A stretch of DNA of 64,000 bases from Rhodobacter sp. SGA-6-6 (GTDB taxonomy: Bacteria; Pseudomonadota; Alphaproteobacteria; Rhodobacterales; Rhodobacteraceae): assembly GCF_011043545.1 (NCBI RefSeq), contig NZ_JAAKGP010000011.1:34519-98518 (forward strand), read 5' to 3'. How positions within the stretch are numbered: position 1 is the first letter of the stretch; every line of letters begins with the position of its first letter. Below, one piece after another: positions 16,289-27,806 of the stretch. The notes under the pieces were generated by a model that saw only the letters and a program-made list of their open reading frames with translations, searched no databases and was not told the origin of the DNA. The position numbers were made by a program, and so were the translations under genes.

Positions 16289-17449
16289 TTACCCCAGATG
16301 CCGGAACAGCGCCTCGAACAAGGCGATGTTGCGCTGGTCGATGTCGTCGTCCACCGGCTCGGCCTGCGAGGAGAGCTTGACGACGACCACCTCGCTGGCG
16401 GGGTCCACCGCCAGCCATTGGCCGTGGATGCCGATGGCGCAGAACCAGTCGCCGCCGGAGCGATACCACTGGTTGCGATAGGCCCCGCCCGGCAGCAGCT
16501 CGGGGAAGTCGCCGCGGGCCCATTGGCCGCGGTCGCCGCCCTCCACCGTGTCGCGGACCCAAGGCCCGGGCACCACCCGGCCGCCGGGGCCGATGCCGCC
16601 CTGCCGCATCATCTCGCCCACCCGGGCGAGGTCGCGCGCCGTCATCGACACCCCGCCGGCGGCGCGTCCCAGCCCCACGGCATCGACGGTCAGCGCCACG
16701 GGCCCGCGGCAGCCGATCCGGGTCCAGACCCTTTCCTGGAACAGGTCGGCCAGCCGCGCACCGCCCGCGCGCTCCACCATCGCGCCCAGCATGTCGGAAT
16801 TGGGCGAGCGGTAACGGAAGGCGTCGCCATAACCCCCGGGCAGCGGCGGGATGGTGCAGAGGAATTCGAGCAGCGTCAGGCCGTCCGTCCCCGGGTTCCA
16901 CAGCATCGCCCGGCGGTAGCGGGCGAAGGGGCTGTCCGGGGTCAGATAGGCCTCGTCGAAATCCAGCCTTGTGGTCATGTCGAGAAGGTGCCGCAGGCTG
17001 GCCTCGCCGAAGGCGGAGCCCGCGGCCTCGGGCACGAAGCGGGTCACCGGGTCCCCGGGCGAGAGCCTGCCCTCGGCCTCCAGCGCCCCCGCCAGCAGCG
17101 CGGTCAGGGACTTGGAGATCGAGAACACCAGATGCGGCAGCGCCGGGTCGGCATGGGGCGCGGCCCAGTCGGCCAGCACCCGGCCGGATTTCATCACGCA
17201 GAAGAGGTCGGTGTCATGCGCGGCCAGATGCTCCGCCACCGTCGTCCCGCCCGCGCCGAGCGGCGCCTGCAACAGGGCGGGGTCCTCGGCCGGCGCCTCC
17301 GGGCGCGGATCGGCGGGAAGGCGGATCGCGCTCGGCACCAGTTCGGCAACGTTCTGGAAGGCCCAGCGGCTGAAGGGCGCCGTGCGCCAGTTCGCCAGCG
17401 TCACCTCTGCGCGCCGGAACCCGTAGCGCGCCGCGAAATCCGTTGCCAT
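16289..17449 (-). CDS. Beta-lactamase-fold serine hydrolase (6-aminohexanoate-dimer hydrolase-like)
   Basis: A 386-residue protein of the class C beta-lactamase/esterase superfamily. The nucleophile motif SxxK is Ser110-Ile-Ser-Lys113 ('HLVFSISKSLTALL'); a Tyr-containing second motif is 'YRSPNSDMLG' (Tyr213), and a late 'GIHGQWLAV' corresponds to the third motif of NylB-like hydrolases. No signal peptide is seen, so it is probably cytoplasmic and not a resistance enzyme. The ATG at 17449 is used because the longer frame runs back through the glpR gene end. Substrate unknown; it is monocistronic between two palindromes. Confidence 0.85.
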   Translation of the reverse strand: MATDFAARYGFRRAEVTLANWRTAPFSRWAFQNVAELVPSAIRLPADPRPEAPAEDPALLQAPLGAGGTTVAEHLAAHDTDLFCVMKSGRVLADWAAPHADPALPHLVFSISKSLTALLAGALEAEGRLSPGDPVTRFVPEAAGSAFGEASLRHLLDMTTRLDFDEAYLTPDSPFARYRRAMLWNPGTDGLTLLEFLCTIPPLPGGYGDAFRYRSPNSDMLGAMVERAGGARLADLFQERVWTRIGCRGPVALTVDAVGLGRAAGGVSMTARDLARVGEMMRQGGIGPGGRVVPGPWVRDTVEGGDRGQWARGDFPELLPGGAYRNQWYRSGGDWFCAIGIHGQWLAVDPASEVVVVKLSSQAEPVDDDIDQRNIALFEALFRHLG

Positions 17450-17508
17450 GCCTGCCTCCCTGTCCGTCCCGACAGGGGTAGCGCCCGGCCCGGCCCGCCG
17501 CAAGCCCC

Positions 17509-17533
17509 GCGGATTTTCGGCGAAAATCCGGGG
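17509..17533. repeat. Short palindrome GGATTTTCG-n-CGAAAATCC after glpR
   Basis: A near-perfect 19-nt palindrome begins 2 nt beyond the glpR stop on the minus strand. The surrounding 25 nt recur with one mismatch at 27949-27973 inside the alcohol dehydrogenase gene, and 15 nt of it recur at 6915-6929 upstream of tpa. It may terminate glpR transcription, but recurrence in coding DNA shows it is a mobile or recurrent palindrome. Confidence 0.65.
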
Positions 17534-17534
17534 T

Positions 17535-18293
17535 TCAGGCCAGCACCACCCGCGTGCCCCAGTCGCGGCAGGCCGTTGCCAAGGGCTCGGGCAGGGCCAC
17601 ATCGGTGAACACGGTGTCGATCTCGGACAGCGAGGCGATCCGCGCCGGGGCGGAGCGACCCAGCTTGGAGCGGTCCGTCACCAGGAAGCGGCTACGCGCC
17701 CGGCCAAGGATCGCCCGGCTGACCCGCACCTCGGCCAGGTCGAAGTCCAGCATGTCGCCGTCGAGGTCCAGCGCCGAAGTGCCGACCACGGCGAAATCGA
17801 CCTTGAACTGCTCGAAGAACTGGGTGGTCAGTTCGCCCACCAGCCCGCCGTCCGACCGCCGCAGCGCGCCGCCCGCCACCATGATCTCGCAGCCCGGGTT
17901 GGCCAGCAGGATATTGGCCACGTTCATGTTGTTGGTCACCACGGTGATGTTCTTGTGGTGCAAGAGCTCGCGCGCCACCGCCTCGGTGGTGGTGCCGAGG
18001 TTCAGGATCAGGCTGGAATTGTCGGGGATCTCCGCCGCGCAGGCGCGGGCGATGGCGGCCTTGGCATCCTCGTTCATCCGCCGGCGCTGCTCGTAGCCGA
18101 TGTTGACGACGCCGGTGCGCGCCACCGCGCCGCCATGCACCCGGTCGAGGAACCCCGCCTCGGCCAGTTCCGACAGGTCGCGGCGGATGGTCTGCAGCGT
18201 CACCTCGAAGCGCTGCGCCAGGTCCTCGACCCCCACCCTGCCCTCGGCCCGGGCGATGTCGAGAATCTCGCTCTGCCGGATGTTCATCGCCAT
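17535..18293 (-). CDS. glpR: DeoR-family glycerol-3-phosphate regulon repressor GlpR
   Basis: A 252-residue DeoR-family repressor. The N-terminal winged helix is 'RQSEILDIARAEGRVGVEDL' followed by 'FEVTLQTIRRDLSELAEAGFLDRVHGGAV'. The C-terminal sugar-phosphate-isomerase-like sensor includes 'SSLILNLGTTTEAVARELL' and 'FLVTDRSKLGRSAPARIASL'. Glycerol 3-phosphate is the usual inducer. It is divergent from the glpD operon, and two inverted repeats in the shared spacer are candidate operators, so autoregulation is likely. The start at 18293 has GGAAAGG upstream; a second in-frame ATG lies at 18287. Confidence 0.92.
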   Translation of the reverse strand: MAMNIRQSEILDIARAEGRVGVEDLAQRFEVTLQTIRRDLSELAEAGFLDRVHGGAVARTGVVNIGYEQRRRMNEDAKAAIARACAAEIPDNSSLILNLGTTTEAVARELLHHKNITVVTNNMNVANILLANPGCEIMVAGGALRRSDGGLVGELTTQFFEQFKVDFAVVGTSALDLDGDMLDFDLAEVRVSRAILGRARSRFLVTDRSKLGRSAPARIASLSEIDTVFTDVALPEPLATACRDWGTRVVLA

Positions 18294-18333
18294 GGAACGC
18301 CTTTCCCCATCGCGGCCGGTTACTTGCTGCGGT

Positions 18334-18357
18334 TGCATTCGTTATTGCGCGAATGCA
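18334..18357. promoter_or_regulatory. Candidate GlpR operator 1
   Basis: TGCATTCG (18334-18341) and CGAATGCA (18350-18357) form a perfect inverted repeat with an 8-nt spacer, 41 nt upstream of the glpR start. DeoR-type repressors bind such TTCG-containing palindromes (E. coli GlpR sites contain TTCG/CGAA). Assignment is by position and sequence character. Confidence 0.5.
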
Positions 18358-18409
18358 GAAAATCCGGCCCTGCGGGCAGAGTATGATGCCGCCCTGGCAT
18401 TTTCAAATG

Positions 18410-18440
18410 TTCGTTTTTCCGGCAATCGCGCAAAAACGAA
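18410..18440. promoter_or_regulatory. Candidate GlpR operator 2
   Basis: TTCGTTTTT (18410-18418) and AAAAACGAA (18432-18440) form a perfect 9-nt inverted repeat with a 13-nt spacer, about 80 nt upstream of the glpD start. The local AT-richness suggests it overlaps the glpD promoter. Confidence 0.5.
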
Positions 18441-18521
18441 AATTCCCGATTGACGACGGCCGCGCCCCCGGTGCAGGCTTTGCCCGCGGAAGGCGAAGCC
18501 CTTCCCGGGGGAGGATCCACA

Positions 18522-20108
18522 TTGACCGAAGCGGCCCGGCCCGGCAGGACCGATCTCTTCATCATCGGCGGCGGCATCAACGGCTGCGGCATCGCCCGCG
18601 ACGCCGCCGGCCGCGGGCTGACGGTCACCCTGGCCGAACAGGGGGATCTGGCGCAGGCCACCTCCTCGGCCTCGACCAAGCTGTTCCACGGCGGCTTGCG
18701 CTACCTGGAATATTTCGAGTTCCGGCTTGTGCGCGAGGCGCTGGAGGAACGCGAGACGCTTCTGGTCGCCATGCCCCACATCAGCTGGCCGATGCGCTTC
18801 GTGCTGCCGATCCACGCCGGGATGCGCTTCGACAGCGACACCCCGACCAGCCGGCTCTTGTCGGTGGTCATGCCCTGGATGCGCGGCCGCCGCCCGGCCT
18901 GGCTGATCCGGCTGGGGCTGTTCCTTTACGACACCATGGGCGGGCGGAAGATCCTGCCCGCCACCCGGGCGCTGGACCTGACCCAGGACCCGGCCGGAAA
19001 GCCGCTGAAGCCGAAGTTCCGCCGCGCCTACGAATATTCCGACTGCTGGGTGGAGGATTCGCGGCTGGTGGTGCTGAACGCCCGCGACGCCGCCGCCCGG
19101 GGGGCCACCATCCTGACCCGCACCCGCGTCACCCACGCCACCCGGCAGGGCGACGGCTGGGAGATCGCCACCGAAACCCCGGATGGCCCGCGCATCCACC
19201 ATGCCAAGGTGCTGGTCAACGCCGGCGGGCCCTGGGTCGAGGATGTGATCCGCAACGTCGCCCATATCGCCACGCCCGAGGGCGTGCGGCTGGTGCGCGG
19301 CAGCCATATCGTCACCCGCCGGCTTTACGACCACGACCGCTGCTATTTCTTCCAAGGGGCGGACGGGCGGATCATCTTCGCCATCCCCTTCGAGCAGGAC
19401 TTCACCCTTATCGGCACCACCGACATGGACCACGAGGGCGCGCCCTCGGAGGCCCGCTGCACCGAGGCGGAGCGCGACTATCTGCTGGCCTTCGCTTCGG
19501 AATATTTCGTCAGACCGCTGGCGGCGGAGGATGTGGTCTGGACCTATTCCGGCGTCCGCCCGCTCTACAACGACGGGGCGAAGTCGGCCACCGCGGCGAC
19601 GCGCGACTACGTGCTGTCGCTGGACAGGGACGGCCCGCCCTTGCTGAACGTCTTCGGCGGCAAGATCACCACCTCGCGCCGGCTGGCCGAAAGCGCGATG
19701 GCCAAGCTGGCGCCGTTCTTCCCGGGACTGAAGGGCAACTGGACCGCCCGCGTGCCCCTGCCCGGCGGCGATTTCCCGCATGACGGCAAGGCGGCGCTGA
19801 CCGCAAAGCTGCGGGCCGAATACCCGTTCCTGACCGACTACCACGCCGCAAGGCTGATCCGCGCCTATGGCACCGAGGCCTTCGCGCTGCTCGGCCCGGC
19901 GAAGGCCATGGAAGACCTCGGCCGCGATTTCGGCGCCACCCTGACCGAGGCCGAGATCCGCTGGCTGACGGCCCGCGAATGGGCGCGGACGGCCGAGGAC
20001 GTGGTCTGGCGGCGCAGCAAGCTGGGCCTGCGGCTGAGCGCGGAGCAGATTGCCGCGATCGGGCAACACATGACGGAAGGCCGGGCGATCACCCCGGCCG
20101 CGGAATAG
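18522..20108 (+). CDS. glpD: Aerobic glycerol-3-phosphate dehydrogenase GlpD
   Basis: FAD-dependent, membrane-associated dehydrogenase oxidising sn-glycerol 3-phosphate to dihydroxyacetone phosphate and feeding the quinone pool; 528 residues. The FAD dinucleotide fold is 'FIIGGGINGCGIARDAAGRG', followed by the family motif 'SSASTKLFHGGLRYLE'. I place the start at TTG 18522 because a strong GGGGGAGGA lies 8 nt upstream; an earlier in-frame TTG at 18450 has no comparable ribosome site. First gene of the glycerol operon; glpS follows after 9 nt. Confidence 0.95.
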   Translation: MTEAARPGRTDLFIIGGGINGCGIARDAAGRGLTVTLAEQGDLAQATSSASTKLFHGGLRYLEYFEFRLVREALEERETLLVAMPHISWPMRFVLPIHAGMRFDSDTPTSRLLSVVMPWMRGRRPAWLIRLGLFLYDTMGGRKILPATRALDLTQDPAGKPLKPKFRRAYEYSDCWVEDSRLVVLNARDAAARGATILTRTRVTHATRQGDGWEIATETPDGPRIHHAKVLVNAGGPWVEDVIRNVAHIATPEGVRLVRGSHIVTRRLYDHDRCYFFQGADGRIIFAIPFEQDFTLIGTTDMDHEGAPSEARCTEAERDYLLAFASEYFVRPLAAEDVVWTYSGVRPLYNDGAKSATAATRDYVLSLDRDGPPLLNVFGGKITTSRRLAESAMAKLAPFFPGLKGNWTARVPLPGGDFPHDGKAALTAKLRAEYPFLTDYHAARLIRAYGTEAFALLGPAKAMEDLGRDFGATLTEAEIRWLTAREWARTAEDVVWRRSKLGLRLSAEQIAAIGQHMTEGRAITPAAE

Positions 20109-20117
20109 GGAAACGGC

Positions 20118-21215
20118 ATGACGCTGGAGCTTCAGGGCGTATCGCGGGCGGCCGGCGGGCGGGTGCACATCCACCCGACCAGCCTGACGCTGGCGAAGGG
20201 CACGATGAACGTGCTGCTGGGGCCGACGCTGGCCGGCAAGACCAGCCTGATGCGGCTGATGGCCGGGCTGGACGCGCCGACGCAGGGCCGCATCCTGTGG
20301 GACGGCACGGACGTCACCGGCGTGCGGGTGCAGGACCGCGGCGTCGCCATGGTCTACCAGCAATTCATCAACTACCCCGGGCTGACGGTCTACGAGAACA
20401 TCGCCTCGCCGCTGCGCATCCTCGGCCGCGACCGGGCGGAGATCGACCGCGCGGTGCGCGAGACCGCCGAGATGCTGCGGCTGACGCCGATGCTGGACCG
20501 GCGCCCGCTGGAGCTGTCGGGCGGCCAGCAGCAGCGCTGCGCGCTGGCGCGGGCGCTGGTCAAGGGCGCGGGGCTGGTGCTGCTGGACGAGCCGCTGGCC
20601 AATCTGGACTACAAGCTGCGCGAAGAGCTGCGCGTCGAAATCCCAAGGATATTCGAGGCTTCCGGCGCGATCTTCGTCTACGCCACCACCGAGCCGGAGG
20701 AGGCGCTGCTGCTCGGCGGCAACACCGCAACGCTGTGGGAGGGCCGGATCACCCAGTTCGGCCCGACGCCGCAGGTCTACCGCCAGCCCGCCGACATGGT
20801 GACGGCGCGGGTGTTCAGCGATCCGCCGATGAACTTCGTCCCGGCGGTCAAGGCCAGCGGCAGCCTGACCTTCGGCGGCACCGCCCGGCTGCCGGCGGCG
20901 GGCGCGCTGGCGGCGCTGCCGGACGGGGAATATACTGCAAGTTTCCGCGCCAACCATCTGGACTTGCTGAAACATTCTCCGCAGGCGCTGGAATTTTCCT
21001 GCAGCCTGATCGTGACCGAGATCACCGGGTCCGAGACCTTTCTGCACCTGACCCATGGCGCCGACCGCTGGGTCGGGCTGGTCCATGGCGTGCAGAACCT
21101 TTCCCCCGGGGCCGAGGTGCGGGTCTGGCTGGACCCGGCGCACCTTTACCTCTTCGACGGCGCGGGCCGCCTTGCCGCCCCTGCCGCCTATGCCGACCTG
21201 AAGGGGGCTGCCTGA
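20118..21215 (+). CDS. glpS: Glycerol ABC transporter ATPase GlpS
   Basis: A 365-residue importer ATPase with a C-terminal TOBE-like extension. Walker A (Gly35-PTLAGK41-T), an intact LSGGQ signature (133-137) and Walker B (Asp157-Glu158) are present. The switch histidine of the H-loop is replaced by Thr191 ('VYATTEPEEAL', normally '..THD..EA'). It pairs with GlpT, whose defects are complementary. The order glpS-T-P-Q-U-V matches the glycerol importer described in Rhizobium leguminosarum. Confidence 0.9.
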   Translation: MTLELQGVSRAAGGRVHIHPTSLTLAKGTMNVLLGPTLAGKTSLMRLMAGLDAPTQGRILWDGTDVTGVRVQDRGVAMVYQQFINYPGLTVYENIASPLRILGRDRAEIDRAVRETAEMLRLTPMLDRRPLELSGGQQQRCALARALVKGAGLVLLDEPLANLDYKLREELRVEIPRIFEASGAIFVYATTEPEEALLLGGNTATLWEGRITQFGPTPQVYRQPADMVTARVFSDPPMNFVPAVKASGSLTFGGTARLPAAGALAALPDGEYTASFRANHLDLLKHSPQALEFSCSLIVTEITGSETFLHLTHGADRWVGLVHGVQNLSPGAEVRVWLDPAHLYLFDGAGRLAAPAAYADLKGAA

Positions 21216-21216
21216 C

Positions 21217-23958
<2,742 letters not shown>

Positions 23959-23959
<1 letters not shown>

Positions 23960-24384
23960 TGACCGACGCCGCAACCGCAGCCCCCCGCCGCCCGAACTGG
24001 ACGCTGATCGCGCTGGCCGCCGCCGCCGTCATGGCCGCCGCGCTGATCGCCCTCCTCCTCGTGGCCCCGAAGAAGGACGGCGCCATCGACTGGTTCGCGC
24101 CGATGATCCGCGGCGGCTGGATGGCCTGGACGCTGCCCATCGCCCTGTTCTTCTGGACCATCGCCTGCCTTCTGGTCGCCATGACCCTGCTGGCGATCCG
24201 CTTCCCCGAAACCCCGCGCATCGGCCTTCTTCGGATCGAGACCACGCGCGGCGACCGGCTGTTCATCAGCCTCTTGGGCTCGGCCTTCATCCATCTGGCC
24301 TGGCTGTTCTTCGCGGGACCGCCCCTCTGGGGCGCCACCGCGCTCTGCCTCGTCTATGCCGCGGCGGTGTTCCGCTGGGTCTAG
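23959..24384 (+). CDS. glpU: DUF2160 membrane protein, GlpU
   Basis: A 141-residue small integral membrane protein with three to four hydrophobic segments (about residues 14-37, 50-75, 95-120 and the C-terminus). Predicted small membrane proteins of this family (DUF2160) sit in the same place in other glpSTPQ operons, as an accessory of the glycerol importer; their biochemical role is not known to me. TGATG overlap with glpQ places it firmly in the operon. Confidence 0.82.
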
Positions 24385-24399
24385 GACAGGAAACGAAGC

Positions 24400-24446
24400 G
24401 CCCCGGGGCCTGCGCACGGATGCGACCCCAGCACCGGCCCCGGGGC
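24400..24446 (+). terminator. GC-rich hairpin between glpU and glpV
   Basis: GCCCCGGGGCC (24400-24410) pairs with GGCCCCGGGGC (24436-24446) across a 25-nt loop, without a U-run. Placed just before the gene for the abundant binding protein, it is more likely to protect or process the mRNA (giving higher GlpV levels) than to stop transcription completely. Confidence 0.45.
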
Positions 24447-24488
24447 ACGAATGCGAAACCGAAGTGTCACATTCCACGGGAGGACTAG

Positions 24489-26210
24489 ATGAGACACCGC
24501 CAGACCACAACCGCCATGGCGCTTGCGCTGATGGTTTCCGGCCTGCCCGCCTGGGCCGACATGGAGGCCGCCAAGGCCTTCCTCGATGCCGAGATCGGCG
24601 ACATGTCCAGCCTCGACCGCGCCGGGCAGGAGGCCGAGATGCAATGGTTCGTCGACGCCGCCGCCCCCTATGCCGGGATGGAGATCAAGGTCGTCTCCGA
24701 GACCATCACCACCCATGAATACGAATCCAAGGTGCTGGCCCCGGCCTTCACCGCCATCACCGGGATCAAGATCACCCACGACCTGATCGGCGAGGGCGAC
24801 GTGGTCGAGAAGCTGCAGACCCAGATGCAGACCGGCGAGAACGTCTACGACGCCTATATCAACGACAGCGACCTGATCGGCACCCACTGGCGCTATCAGC
24901 AGGCCCGCAGCCTGACCGACTGGATGGCCGGCGAAGGCGCGGCCGTCACCAACCCGGGGCTGGACCTGAACGACTTCATCGGCATCAAGTTCACCACCGC
25001 GCCGGACGGCCAGCTGTATCAGCTGCCCGACCAGCAGTTCGCCAACCTCTACTGGTTCCGCTACGACTGGTTCACCGATCCGAAGACCATGGAGGATTTC
25101 AAGGCCAAGTATGGCTACGACCTCGGCGTGCCGGTCAACTGGTCGGCCTATGAGGACATCGCCGAATTCTTCACCGGCCGCGACATGAGCTACATGGGCG
25201 GCCCGGCCAGCGGCGTCTTCGGCAGCATGGACTACGGCAAGAAGGACCCCAGCCTCGGCTGGCGCTACACCGATGCCTGGATGTCGATGGCCGGTATGGG
25301 CGACAAGGGGGAGCCGAACGGCCTGCCGGTGGACGAATGGGGCATCCGGGTGGACGAGAACAGCCGCCCCGTCGGCTCCTGCGTCGCACGCGGCGGGGCG
25401 ACCAACGATGCGGCCGCGGTCTATGCCGTCACCAAGGCCATCGAATGGCTGCAGAAATACACCCCGCCCGAGGCGCAGGGCATGACCTTCGGCGAGGCGG
25501 GCCCGGTTCCGGCGCAGGGCAACATCGCCCAGCAGATGTTCTGGTATACCGCCTTCACCGCCGACATGGTGAAGCCCGGCCTGCCGGTGATGAACGAGGA
25601 CGGCACGCCGAAATGGCGCATGGCCCCCTCGCCCCACGGCGCCTACTGGTCCGAGGGGACGAAGATCGGCTATCAGGACGTGGGCTCCTGGACCATCCTG
25701 AAGTCGACCCCGGTCGACCGCGCGCAGGCGGCCTGGCTCTACGCCCAGTTCGTCAGCTCGAAGACGGTGGACGTGAAGAAATCCCACGTCGGCCTGACCT
25801 TCGTGCGCGAATCCACCATCCAGCACGACAGCTTCACCAAACGCGCGCCCGAGCTTGGCGGCCTGGTCGAGTTCTACCGCTCGCCCGCCCGCGTGGCCTG
25901 GTCGCCGACCGGCACCAACATCCCGGACTATCCGAAGCTGGCGCAGCTGTGGTGGCAGAACATCGGCGACGCCATGTCGGGGGCGAAGACCCCGCAGGAG
26001 GCGCTGGACGCGCTGTGCGCCGAGCAGGAGAAGGTGCTGGAGCGGCTGGAACGCGCCGGCGTGCAGGGCGACATCGGCCCGAAGCTGAACGAGGAGAAGG
26101 ACCCGCAGGAATGGCTGGACGCGCCGGGCTCGCCGGTGGCCAAGCTGGAGAACGAGGATCCCGCCCCGGAAACCGTCAGCTATGACGAACTGATCAAGTC
26201 CTGGCAGTAA
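24489..26210 (+). CDS. glpV: Glycerol ABC transporter substrate-binding protein GlpV
   Basis: A 573-residue periplasmic binding protein, long for the family. It begins with a Sec signal peptide, 'RHRQTTTAMALALMVSGLPAWA', with cleavage expected after the AWA. The mature protein is a two-lobed extracellular solute-binding protein (family 1) with many Trp/Tyr residues and two cysteines (one near 'SCVARGG', another near the C-terminus). It delivers glycerol to GlpPQ. A 104-nt spacer with a hairpin separates it from glpU; three hairpins separate it from glpK. Confidence 0.9.
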   Translation: MRHRQTTTAMALALMVSGLPAWADMEAAKAFLDAEIGDMSSLDRAGQEAEMQWFVDAAAPYAGMEIKVVSETITTHEYESKVLAPAFTAITGIKITHDLIGEGDVVEKLQTQMQTGENVYDAYINDSDLIGTHWRYQQARSLTDWMAGEGAAVTNPGLDLNDFIGIKFTTAPDGQLYQLPDQQFANLYWFRYDWFTDPKTMEDFKAKYGYDLGVPVNWSAYEDIAEFFTGRDMSYMGGPASGVFGSMDYGKKDPSLGWRYTDAWMSMAGMGDKGEPNGLPVDEWGIRVDENSRPVGSCVARGGATNDAAAVYAVTKAIEWLQKYTPPEAQGMTFGEAGPVPAQGNIAQQMFWYTAFTADMVKPGLPVMNEDGTPKWRMAPSPHGAYWSEGTKIGYQDVGSWTILKSTPVDRAQAAWLYAQFVSSKTVDVKKSHVGLTFVRESTIQHDSFTKRAPELGGLVEFYRSPARVAWSPTGTNIPDYPKLAQLWWQNIGDAMSGAKTPQEALDALCAEQEKVLERLERAGVQGDIGPKLNEEKDPQEWLDAPGSPVAKLENEDPAPETVSYDELIKSWQ

Positions 26211-26218
26211 GCCCAAGG

Positions 26219-26252
26219 TTTGCGGGCGGTTCCTCCCGGGACCGCCCGCAAA
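26219..26252 (+). terminator. Hairpin after glpV (first of three)
   Basis: TTTGCGGGCGGT (26219-26230) and ACCGCCCGCAAA (26241-26252) form a 12-bp stem closed by a 10-nt loop, 8 nt after the glpV stop. Probable partial terminator or mRNA 3' end. Confidence 0.6.
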
Positions 26253-26295
26253 TTTCTTCCAAGAAATTTGCCAAGAATTCTCCAGAATTCTTGGC
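26250..26295. repeat. Two perfect small palindromes between glpV and glpK
   Basis: AAATTTCTT-CC-AAGAAATTT (26250-26269) and GCCAAGAATTCT-CC-AGAATTCTTGGC (26270-26295) directly abut each other and the preceding hairpin. Both have 2-nt loops, so they act as near-continuous palindromes in DNA. The GlpK start codon is 26 nt downstream. Confidence 0.6.
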
Positions 26296-26321
26296 GCTCA
26301 CCGCCGGGGCTGCCGCTCGCC

Positions 26322-27806
26322 ATGACCCATATCCTCGCCATCGACCAGGGCACCACCTCATCGCGCGCGATCCTGTTCGATGCGGCCCTGCGCCCCGTCG
26401 CCCAGGCCCAGGCCGAGTTTTCCCAGCATTTCCCGCAGCCCGGCTGGGTGGAGCATGATCCGGCGGACCTCTGGTCCACCGTCGCCTCCACCGCCCGCGC
26501 CGCCATCGAGAAGGCCGGCATCGGCAGCGATCGGATCGCCGCCATCGGCATCACCAACCAACGCGAGACCACGATCCTGTGGGACCGCACCACCGGCCAA
26601 CCCCTGCACAAGGCCATCGTCTGGCAGGACCGCCGCACCGCCGACACCTGCGAGGCCCTGCGCGCCGCCGGTCACGAGCCGATGATCACCGCCCGCACCG
26701 GCCTGCTGCTCGACCCCTATTTCTCCGGCACCAAGGTGAAATGGCTGCTGGACCACATCCCCGGCGCCCGCGACAGGGCGGCGCAGGGGGAACTCGCCTT
26801 CGGCACCGTCGATTCCTGGCTGATCTGGAACCTGACCGGCGGGCGGGTCCATGCCACCGACGCCACCAACGCCGCGCGGACGCTGCTCTACAACATCGCC
26901 AGCAACGAATGGGACGCCGAGATCTGCGGCCTGCTCGACATTCCGATGCAGATCCTGCCCGAGGTGCGCGACTGCGCCGCCGCCTTCGGCGCCACCCGCC
27001 CCGACCTGTTCGGCCGCGAGATCCCGATCCTCGGCGTGGCGGGCGACCAGCAGGCCGCCACCGTCGGACAGGCCTGCTTCCGGCCGGGGATGATGAAATC
27101 CACCTATGGCACCGGCTGCTTCGCGCTGCTGAACACCGGGGCGGACCGGGTGCCGTCGAAGAACCGGCTCCTGACCACCATCGCCTACCGGCTGGACGGG
27201 CGGACGACCTATGCGCTGGAAGGCTCGATCTTCATCGCCGGCGCGGTGGTGCAATGGCTGCGCGACGGGCTGAAGATCATCCGCGAGGCGCGGGAAACCC
27301 AACCGCTGGCCGAGGCGGCCGAGGCCGCGCAGGAGGTGGTGCTGGTCCCCGCCTTCACCGGCCTCGGCGCGCCCTACTGGCGGCCCGACTGCCGCGGCGC
27401 GGTCTATGGCCTGACCCGCAACTCCGGCCCGGCCGAATTCGCCCGGGCGGCACTGGAAAGCGTCGGCTACCAGACCCGCGACCTGCTGGAGGCGATGCGG
27501 GCCGACTGGGGGGCCGCGGCCGAGGGCGTCTTGCGGGTGGACGGCGGCATGGTGGCCAGCGACTGGACCATGCAGTTCCTGGCCGACATCCTGGGCGCGC
27601 CGGTGGACCGGCCGGTGGTGACCGAGACCACCGCCCTCGGCGCCGCCTATCTGGCCGGGCTGCAGGCCGGGCTCTGCCCGCCGCCGGAGGACTTCGCCAG
27701 GGCCTGGGCGCTGGAGCGCCGCTTCGCCCCCGCCATGGCGGCGGAGGAGCGCGACCGCCGCTATGCCCGCTGGCAGCGGGCGGTGCAGGCGACGATGTCG
27801 GTATGA
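26322..27806 (+). CDS. glpK: Glycerol kinase GlpK
   Basis: A 494-residue FGGY-family kinase phosphorylating glycerol to glycerol 3-phosphate, the GlpD substrate and GlpR inducer. Motifs: N-terminal phosphate-binding '[17 protein letters not shown]', '[14 protein letters not shown]', and the C-terminal '[20 protein letters not shown]'. The start is set at 26322, matching the universal family N-terminus; the frame upstream is through the palindromes. The stop overlaps the next gene by 4 nt. Confidence 0.96.
   Translation: MTHILAIDQGTTSSRAILFDAALRPVAQAQAEFSQHFPQPGWVEHDPADLWSTVASTARAAIEKAGIGSDRIAAIGITNQRETTILWDRTTGQPLHKAIVWQDRRTADTCEALRAAGHEPMITARTGLLLDPYFSGTKVKWLLDHIPGARDRAAQGELAFGTVDSWLIWNLTGGRVHATDATNAARTLLYNIASNEWDAEICGLLDIPMQILPEVRDCAAAFGATRPDLFGREIPILGVAGDQQAATVGQACFRPGMMKSTYGTGCFALLNTGADRVPSKNRLLTTIAYRLDGRTTYALEGSIFIAGAVVQWLRDGLKIIREARETQPLAEAAEAAQEVVLVPAFTGLGAPYWRPDCRGAVYGLTRNSGPAEFARAALESVGYQTRDLLEAMRADWGAAAEGVLRVDGGMVASDWTMQFLADILGAPVDRPVVTETTALGAAYLAGLQAGLCPPPEDFARAWALERRFAPAMAAEERDRRYARWQRAVQATMSV

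Noticed and set aside
16289..17449. Serine hydrolase as an antibiotic-resistance beta-lactamase
   Set aside because: No signal peptide, and motif layout (SISK, YRSPN, HGQ) fits esterase/6-aminohexanoate-dimer hydrolase relatives better.
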